Assembly (NCBI GenBank): GCA_012513235.1
Contig: JAAZCO010000024.1
Location: forward strand, 1 to 17,941
Direction: 5' to 3'
Length of the DNA stretch: 17,941 nt
From: Gammaproteobacteria bacterium
GTDB lineage: Bacteria > Pseudomonadota > Gammaproteobacteria > Pseudomonadales > Pseudomonadaceae
Under the pieces are notes generated by a model. That model had not been told where the DNA came from. It saw nothing but the letters and a program-made list of their open reading frames with translations, and ran no database searches. Shown here one piece after another: positions 12,724 to 17,941 of the stretch. Position numbers and translations under genes: made by a program. How positions within the stretch are numbered: the first letter of the stretch is position 1; each line of letters starts with the position of its first letter.

Positions 12724-14124
12724 TTATGCTGATATCAGCTTGTTGTTGCGATCGCGTGCGGCATAAATGTCTCTGCGCGCAATTTTATGCAGACGCATAC
12801 CTAGCAGCACCGCAGCGCAACTGAGCCCTACAATTAAGCCTTGCCATAAACCAGCAGGGCCTTGTGCTAAGCCCAGGTAGTCGCTTAAGCCCAGAGCATA
12901 GCCAATAGGTAAGCCCACACACCAGTAAGAGAACAAGGTGATCAGCATGGTAATGCGTGTATCTTGATAGCCGCGTAAGGCACCAGCAGCAGTGACCTGA
13001 ATGGCATCAGAAAACTGGAAGATAGCTGAGTAAATAATCAAGGACGTCGCCACCGCTAAAACCGCTGCATCTTTAGTGTAAATACTGACAATCTGTTCGC
13101 GCAGTAAAAACATAAAGCTGGCTGAGAGGCAGGCGCACAGCAGTCCAGTACCCATGGAAACGCCCGCTGAAAAGCGTGCTTCGCGTGGGCGATTGGCACC
13201 TAGAGCTTGGCCGACGCGCACTGTGGTGGCCATTGCCAGCGAGTAAGGGATCATAAACACCATGCCACTGAAGTTCAGTGCGATCTGATGTCCGGCCACG
13301 ACATTGGCACCTAAGCCGCCAATCAGTAGAGCGATCACAGAAAACAAACTGGCTTCGGCAAAAATTGAGACACCAATCGGCACACCCAGTGCCAGTAGGC
13401 TTTTTTGTGCTGCTAGATGGGGCCACTCAAAGCGGGCAAAGATTTGACTGGACTTATAATACTGCGCCCAGCGTATCCAAAAGAACATCGCGCCCATCAT
13501 AAAGAGCATCACCAAACCTGTAGCCCAGCCACACCCCACACCACCCATGGCAGGTAAGCCCAGATGACCGTTGATAAAGATATAGTTGAGCGGAATATTC
13601 AGCAGTAGGCCTAAAATACCAACCACCATGCTAGGGCGGGTTAAGCCTAAAGCATCGCTATAGCAACGAAAGACTAAATACACCGCCACACAAGGAAAGC
13701 CGCAGGCTACAGCGCGTAAATAGCCCATCGCCGGTTCAATCAGTACAGGGTCAACACCCATCATAGCTAATACAGGTTCTGCGTTCCATAAAGCAATACC
13801 TAAAGCACAGCCCAGGGCAAAACCCAGCCACAGTGCTTGGCGCACTAGGTAGCCCATTTCCAACTCGGCACCACGACCAAACGCATGGGATACCTTGGCT
13901 GTGGTTGCCAGTAAAATACCACTCATCAATAAAAAAACCGGCACCCACATGGAGTTCCCCAGAGCTACGGCGGCTAAATCATTGGGGCTGACACGTCCGG
14001 CCATGACTGTATCGACAAAGCCCATAGCAGTATTGGCCAATTGCCCAATAATAATGGGTACTGCTAATTTTAATAGCGCACGCCATTCAATAAAAACACG
14101 TTGGTAACGAGATAGGGTGGACAT
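12724..14124 (-). CDS. MATE-family multidrug efflux transporter (NorM type)
   Basis: A 466-residue, highly hydrophobic inner-membrane protein, consistent with the 12 helices of the MATE fold in two six-helix halves. The first half has AVPIIIGQLANTAMGFVDTV with Asp38; the second has GVSIFAEASLF with Glu257 and FQFSDAIQV with Asp373. These align with the cation-coupling residues Asp36, Glu255 and Asp371 of Vibrio cholerae NorM with a constant two-residue offset. The expected activity is Na+ or H+ antiport of cationic drugs, as for NorM or Pseudomonas PmpM. AGG eight bases before ATG 14124 supports the start. The gene is divergent from pdxB across about 196 bp, which holds a perfect palindrome (14199-14212) that may be an operator. 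Specific substrates cannot be inferred. Confidence 0.92.
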   Translation of the reverse strand: MSTLSRYQRVFIEWRALLKLAVPIIIGQLANTAMGFVDTVMAGRVSPNDLAAVALGNSMWVPVFLLMSGILLATTAKVSHAFGRGAELEMGYLVRQALWLGFALGCALGIALWNAEPVLAMMGVDPVLIEPAMGYLRAVACGFPCVAVYLVFRCYSDALGLTRPSMVVGILGLLLNIPLNYIFINGHLGLPAMGGVGCGWATGLVMLFMMGAMFFWIRWAQYYKSSQIFARFEWPHLAAQKSLLALGVPIGVSIFAEASLFSVIALLIGGLGANVVAGHQIALNFSGMVFMIPYSLAMATTVRVGQALGANRPREARFSAGVSMGTGLLCACLSASFMFLLREQIVSIYTKDAAVLAVATSLIIYSAIFQFSDAIQVTAAGALRGYQDTRITMLITLFSYWCVGLPIGYALGLSDYLGLAQGPAGLWQGLIVGLSCAAVLLGMRLHKIARRDIYAARDRNNKLISA

Positions 14125-14198
14125 AGAAAAGCCTGAAAATAAGCCTATACAGCAAAAGATGCTGCGCAGTGCGGAAAATGAAAGAAGCGACGTAAGAG

Positions 14199-14212
14199 GT
14201 GTACGAGTACAC
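14199..14212. repeat. Perfect palindrome between MATE and pdxB genes
   Basis: GTGTACGAGTACAC: 6-bp arms around GA, 75 bp upstream of the MATE start and 109 bp upstream of pdxB. It is a candidate repressor operator; no regulator gene is adjacent. Confidence 0.3.
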
Positions 14213-14320
14213 GCGCTGACTAGGCAGATAGTTTACTATGTTGCACTTAGAGTGAGGTAGCTATCATTTATTGCTCTACAGCACCTTGCAGTTTAACTCA
14301 ATTTAAAAGAGGATCGATCT

Positions 14321-15457
14321 GTGCGCATACTGGCTGATGAAAATATCCCCATGCTGGAACTCTTTGAGTCACATGGCACAGTGCGCCGCGTTGCGGGCCG
14401 TAGTTTAAACCGTCAAGTGTTGGGTGATGCACAAGTGTTATTAGTGCGCTCGGTGACGCAGGTTGATGCTGAGTTACTGCAAGGCTCACAGGTGAAATTT
14501 GTGGGTACCTGCACCATTGGTACTGATCATTTGGATATGGATTATCTGCAGCAGCAAGGGATTGGTTGGTCTAGCGCGCCAGGTTGTAATGCCCGTGGTG
14601 TGGTGGATTATGTGTTGGGCTCCTTGCTGGCGCTGGCCGAGCGTGACGGCGTGGAGTTGGCGCAGCGCTGCTTTGGTGTGGTGGGTGCGGGGCAGGTGGG
14701 TGATCGCTTGGTTAATGTGCTGCGCGGCTTAGGTTGGCAGGTACTGGTGTGTGATCCGCCGCGCCAGCAGCGTGAAGGCGGTGATTATGTTGATTTGCAC
14801 ACCGTACTGCAACGCTGTGATGCGATAAGTTTGCATACCCCGTTAACTCAGCTTGGCGAGTGGCCAACTCATCATTTACTGGGCACTGAGCAATTACACA
14901 TGCTTAAAACCGGCAGCTGGTTAATCAATGCCAGCCGTGGTGCCGTAGTGGATAATCAGGCGCTGAAAGCGTTTTTAGCACAACGCACCGATGTGCGTGC
15001 TGTATTGGATGTCTGGGAAGGTGAACCGCAAGTGGACGTGGAGTTGGCGCAACGTTGTGATATTGCTACCGCTCATATTGCTGGTTACAGCTTAGACGGT
15101 AAAATTCGTGGTACTGAGCAGATTTATCAGGCGTTTTGTCGTCACTTTGCCATCGCTGAGCAAGCTACAGCGAGCTTTCCTGCGCCAACTTTAGTGGGGC
15201 TGCAATTGGCGGCACACACGTCTGTGACTGAAGCACTGCGCGTTATATGTCGTGCCGTCTATGATCCGCGTGCTGATGATGCGTTATTTCGTTTAAGTTG
15301 GCAGGGGGATGCCGAGCAGCGTCGTGGCGCTTTTGATCAGGTGCGTAAAAGTTATCCGGTGCGTCGTGAGATACCTGATTTGCAAGTACAACTGTGTGAG
15401 CCGCAAGCACAGTTGCAACAGATGCTCAGTGCCTTAGGTATTAAGAGCTCAGTGTAA
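14321..15457 (+). CDS. pdxB: Erythronate-4-phosphate dehydrogenase PdxB
   Basis: A 378-residue NAD-dependent 2-hydroxyacid dehydrogenase that oxidises 4-phosphoerythronate in the DXP-dependent pathway to pyridoxal 5'-phosphate. The start MRILADENIP and GTCTIGTDHLD are typical PdxB sequences. The nucleotide-binding loop is GVVGAGQVGDR (about residues 126-136). The catalytic residues are Arg206 (NASRGAVVDN), Glu235 (WEGEP) and His252 (AHIAGYS), with the same mutual spacing as Arg208, Glu237 and His254 of E. coli. The C-terminal dimerisation domain (AVYDPRADDALFR) is complete, and the length matches the Pseudomonas protein. It begins with GTG, with GAGG about nine bases upstream. It is transcribed toward pykA, with a hairpin between the two. 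Confidence 0.97.
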   Translation: MRILADENIPMLELFESHGTVRRVAGRSLNRQVLGDAQVLLVRSVTQVDAELLQGSQVKFVGTCTIGTDHLDMDYLQQQGIGWSSAPGCNARGVVDYVLGSLLALAERDGVELAQRCFGVVGAGQVGDRLVNVLRGLGWQVLVCDPPRQQREGGDYVDLHTVLQRCDAISLHTPLTQLGEWPTHHLLGTEQLHMLKTGSWLINASRGAVVDNQALKAFLAQRTDVRAVLDVWEGEPQVDVELAQRCDIATAHIAGYSLDGKIRGTEQIYQAFCRHFAIAEQATASFPAPTLVGLQLAAHTSVTEALRVICRAVYDPRADDALFRLSWQGDAEQRRGAFDQVRKSYPVRREIPDLQVQLCEPQAQLQQMLSALGIKSSV

Positions 15458-15463
15458 GATGCA

Positions 15464-15503
15464 ACACGACCCTCGAGTGCAGCTTATAGCTTGAGGATCG
15501 TGT
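15464..15503. terminator. Hairpin between convergent pdxB and pykA
   Basis: Arms ACACGACCCTCGAG (15464-15477) and CTTGAGGATCGTGT (15490-15503) pair over 14 positions with one mismatch and one G-T wobble, around a 12-nt loop. It lies 6 bp after pdxB and 10 bp after pykA (leftward), so it can serve both genes. T-runs are absent on both sides. Confidence 0.55.
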
Positions 15504-15513
15504 GCGGTATGGC

Positions 15514-16962
15514 TTAAGCGATATGACCTACGTGCAATAATTTCATGGTGTTAGTGCCGCCAATATCATGATAGCTATCACCTTTGGTCAGAATGACCCA
15601 GTCGCCGTTTTCCACAAGACCGCGCTTGACCAGTTCGTCCACTGCAGCTTGGCTGACCGAGGTCGAAAAGGTCGCGCTTGGATCGAAAGGAATGGTGTAT
15701 ACCCCTCTAAATAACGCCACACGAGCTTGGGTTTGACGTGAGGGGGCAAAAGCATAAATGGGCATCGACGAGCGAATCCGCGACATCACTAAAGGTGTAT
15801 AACCGCTTTCCGTCAGTGCAATAATCGCTTTGACGCCGGGAAAGTGATTGGCCGTATACATTGCTGCTAAAGCAATGCTTTCATCCCAGCGCTCGAACTG
15901 CTGGCCGATACGGTGATGTGAGCGGCGCATAATAGGATTTTTCTCAGCTCCTAAACAGACGCGCGCCATGGCGGCGACCGCTTGTACTGGGTATTCGCCG
16001 GCGGCTGTTTCTGCCGACAACATCACTGCATCAGTGTAATCCAGTGCGGCGTTGGCCACGTCAGACACTTCTGCACGAGTGGGCATGGGGCTGTGAATCA
16101 TTGATTCCATCATTTGTGTTGCTGTAATCACGGCTTTATTTTGTTTGCGTGCAGCCGCAATGATTTTCTTTTGAATACCGACCAGTTCAGCATCGCCAAT
16201 TTCGACACCTAAATCACCGCGCGCGACCATGACTGCGTCGCTGGCGCTGATTAAACCATCCAGTGCTTCATCATTCATCACGGCTTCAGCGCGCTCAATT
16301 TTAGCTACGAGCCAAGCCTTGCAGTTGGCTTCAGCGCATAAGCGACGGGCTAAATTCATATCTGCGGCATCGCGCGGAAAAGATACAGCCAAATAATCTA
16401 AGTCCAACTCAGCCGCTAAACGAATATCGTGCTTATCTTTTTCGGTTAAAGCGGGTGCAGTTAAACCACCGCCACGACGGTTGATGCCTTTGTTGTCGGA
16501 GAGAGGGCCGCCAATAGTTACGCGGCAATCGAGCGCATCAGCGCAAACAGCCACCACTTGCATCACTACGCGGCCATCATCGAGCAGCAACTCGTCCCCG
16601 ATACCGCAGTCAGTCACCAGATCGGGGTAGTCAATGCCGACAACTTCGTGGGTGCCCGCATCACGTGGATGAGTAATAGAGAAGCGAAAGCTATCGCCAG
16701 CCTGCAGCTCGATTTTTTTATCGGTAAAGCGTGCGATACGGATTTTTGGACCTTGTAAGTCGCCCAGTAGAGCCACGTGGCGGTTTAAACGAGTGGCAAT
16801 GTCGCGAATTTGTAACGCGCGAGCTCGATGCTCGTCGGCGTTACCATGTGAAAAGTTAAGGCGTGCCACATCCATGCCGGCCAGAATTAACTGTTCAATG
16901 ACTTCAGCTGAGCTACTGGCTGGACCGATGGTGGCAACAATTTTTGTGCGGCGCAAAGACAT
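15514..16962 (-). CDS. pykA: Pyruvate kinase
   Basis: A 482-residue glycolytic enzyme converting phosphoenolpyruvate and ADP to pyruvate and ATP in the cytoplasm. The N-terminal RRTKIVATIGPASSS and LNFSHG are the first barrel strands. DLQGPKIRIARF opens the B domain. The active-site signature is WLVAKIERAEA with catalytic Lys221. VMVARGDLGVEIG and TATQMMESM follow, and the C-terminal regulatory domain ends TNTMKLLHVGHIA. Sequence and length agree with Pseudomonas PykA. I chose ATG 16962 because AGGA lies nine bases upstream; the frame open to 17025 would start close to the upstream hairpin and adds 21 atypical residues. Only 80 bp separate it from the usp-type gene upstream, with a hairpin in between. 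Confidence 0.97.
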   Translation of the reverse strand: MSLRRTKIVATIGPASSSAEVIEQLILAGMDVARLNFSHGNADEHRARALQIRDIATRLNRHVALLGDLQGPKIRIARFTDKKIELQAGDSFRFSITHPRDAGTHEVVGIDYPDLVTDCGIGDELLLDDGRVVMQVVAVCADALDCRVTIGGPLSDNKGINRRGGGLTAPALTEKDKHDIRLAAELDLDYLAVSFPRDAADMNLARRLCAEANCKAWLVAKIERAEAVMNDEALDGLISASDAVMVARGDLGVEIGDAELVGIQKKIIAAARKQNKAVITATQMMESMIHSPMPTRAEVSDVANAALDYTDAVMLSAETAAGEYPVQAVAAMARVCLGAEKNPIMRRSHHRIGQQFERWDESIALAAMYTANHFPGVKAIIALTESGYTPLVMSRIRSSMPIYAFAPSRQTQARVALFRGVYTIPFDPSATFSTSVSQAAVDELVKRGLVENGDWVILTKGDSYHDIGGTNTMKLLHVGHIA

Positions 16963-17006
16963 GCGGTGATTTCCTGTGCGGTAAGATGGATGACATGGAT
17001 GATGAA

Positions 17007-17032
17007 CCTGCCGTTGCGTTAACAACGGCAGG
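17007..17032 (-). terminator. Perfect hairpin between usp and pykA
   Basis: Arms CCTGCCGTTG (17007-17016) and CAACGGCAGG (17023-17032), 10 bp, perfect, loop of 6 nt, 10 bp past the usp stop. Leftward, TTCATCATCC follows, a poor T-tract, so partial termination or an mRNA-processing hairpin is possible. Confidence 0.6.
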
Positions 17033-17042
17033 GCGCTGTAAA

Positions 17043-17941
17043 TTACTGAGCTTTAGGCTGCGGCTTAATCACTAATAAGTCGGTTTGCACGGCCTCTAAA
17101 ACGCGCTCGGCAGTATTACCAATTAGAGCGTGTTCTAAATTACTGCGCGAAACTGCACCCATCACTAAAAGGTCGATACCGCGACTTTTAATGAATTCAG
17201 GGATACTCTCTTCTGGGAAGCCTTCTAATAAGTGGCGGTTGGCTTTTTCAACTGGGTAGTTGACCATCAGTTTTTCAAAGGCATCTAAGTGTTGTTTGGC
17301 GCTACGCTCGACGTACTTGTCATACGCGGCGACCAATTCAGCATCAAAAACCATAGTGCGTGGCAGTGGTGCATAACTGTGTAGATAGTCTGCTTCAAAG
17401 CCCAGAGCCTGAGCTAAATAGGTCGTTGCTTGTATTAAGTTGTGATCCAGTGCAGCGCTATTATCTGAACTGTGGACGGGGTCGAGTGCTGCACAAATAC
17501 GTTTGCCGGCCCATTCGCCGTCACGTACTAACCATAAAGGTACTGGGCATTGGCGAATCAATTGCCAAGAGGTGTTATTGAAAAATAAGCGTTGTAGCAA
17601 GTTATGTGAGGTACCATTGCGTAATACAAGATCAGGTTTGAGCTCATCAATGCGCTGTAAAATCATGCTGTGTAAAGGTTTACCCCAGCGCACTTCAACA
17701 CTCACTTGCAGCCCTTCATCACGCAAGGGTTGGGCCAGTTGCTCGAGCCATTCTCTGCGGTTTTCCAGTAAAGCATCACGGGCTTTCTTTTGCGCTGAAT
17801 CATCAAAAAAATAGCCGCCTTCCAGTGCTGAATTGTATTCACATAGCAGCAGTTCAATGGCTGATTTTGAGCGGTTAGCAATCCATCTAGCACGCTCGAG
17901 TGAGGGTTGGGAATCTTTTGATGTTGGGTCAATGACCACTA
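17043..17941 (-). CDS. Tandem universal stress protein (UspE-like), N-terminus outside window
   Basis: There are 299 visible codons, open at the right edge. The first visible residues (VVIDPTSKDSQPSLERARWIA) match the first beta-strand and loop of a Usp domain, so only a few N-terminal residues are missing. The GTG at 17939 is an internal Val, not the start. Domain 1 spans to about visible residue 138 (CPVPLWLVRDG). Domain 2 starts at KRICAALDPVHSSD and ends with the GAVSRSNLEHALIGNTAERV nucleotide-loop pattern and DLLVIKPQP. Two fused Usp domains with this spacing resemble E. coli UspE, linked to stress survival and motility. The gene lies just upstream of pykA on the same strand. Confidence 0.9.
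   Translation of the reverse strand, partial: VVIDPTSKDSQPSLERARWIANRSKSAIELLLCEYNSALEGGYFFDDSAQKKARDALLENRREWLEQLAQPLRDEGLQVSVEVRWGKPLHSMILQRIDELKPDLVLRNGTSHNLLQRLFFNNTSWQLIRQCPVPLWLVRDGEWAGKRICAALDPVHSSDNSAALDHNLIQATTYLAQALGFEADYLHSYAPLPRTMVFDAELVAAYDKYVERSAKQHLDAFEKLMVNYPVEKANRHLLEGFPEESIPEFIKSRGIDLLVMGAVSRSNLEHALIGNTAERVLEAVQTDLLVIKPQPKAQ

Noticed and set aside
13073..13426. 117-codon minus-strand frame inside the MATE gene
   Set aside because: It is an alternative frame of a well-supported membrane transporter, rich in Arg, Ser and Cys and without SD support.
17939..17941. GTG as the start of the universal stress protein
   Set aside because: The residues just inside (VVIDPT) belong to the first Usp strand, so the true start lies beyond the window.
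1..17941. Mobile element, phage, CRISPR or toxin-antitoxin system
   Set aside because: I saw no transposase, integrase, regular repeat-spacer array or known toxin family; gene content is typical chromosomal Pseudomonadaceae.

Overview
The window looks like chromosomal DNA from a member of the Pseudomonadaceae with a lower GC content than the best-known Pseudomonas species. The PdxB and PykA proteins match the Pseudomonas forms as I remember them, almost from end to end. The LOV protein is of the short Pseudomonas type, and genes are densely packed with strong Shine-Dalgarno (SD) sites. I see no insertion sequence, phage gene, CRISPR array, rRNA or tRNA.

Region 1 (1-6948) is a self-contained light-response and membrane-lipid island. 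Two divergent operons share a 73-bp gap. Leftward run a short-chain dehydrogenase and an NTF2/SnoaL-like protein that is cut by the window edge. Rightward run five genes that all overlap end to start: a FAD oxidoreductase of the UfaD/plant cyclopropane-synthase N-domain type, a DUF1365 protein, a CFA-family methyltransferase, a DUF3833 lipoprotein and an exported chalcone-isomerase-fold protein. They are followed by a MerR-type regulator resembling class II LitR (CarH-like DNA-binding domain, no recognisable B12 site). A short LOV blue-light receptor lies convergent to the regulator, with overlapping stop codons. A near-identical 18-bp element (consensus CTGYAYAACTTGTGTATA) lies in the divergent promoter and in front of the regulator gene. 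The inferred logic is: blue light, LOV, regulator, de-repression of lipid-modifying enzymes that may protect the membrane against singlet oxygen.

Region 2 (6949-12723) holds one very large lipoprotein gene, a bacterial alpha-2-macroglobulin with an intact thioester motif (CSEQ), between two unusually long non-coding gaps. The upstream gap has three perfect TTATNCACA (DnaA-box) sequences within 35 bp, arranged as a palindrome. The downstream gap has degenerate versions of the same boxes, three AAGTTGT elements like the light operator core, and a possible 41-codon small gene.

Region 3 (12724-17941) is ordinary core chromosome: a NorM-type MATE efflux pump (leftward), pdxB for pyridoxal phosphate synthesis (rightward), pyruvate kinase pykA (leftward) and a tandem universal stress protein (leftward, cut by the right edge). 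Hairpins stand between the convergent pdxB and pykA and between usp and pykA.
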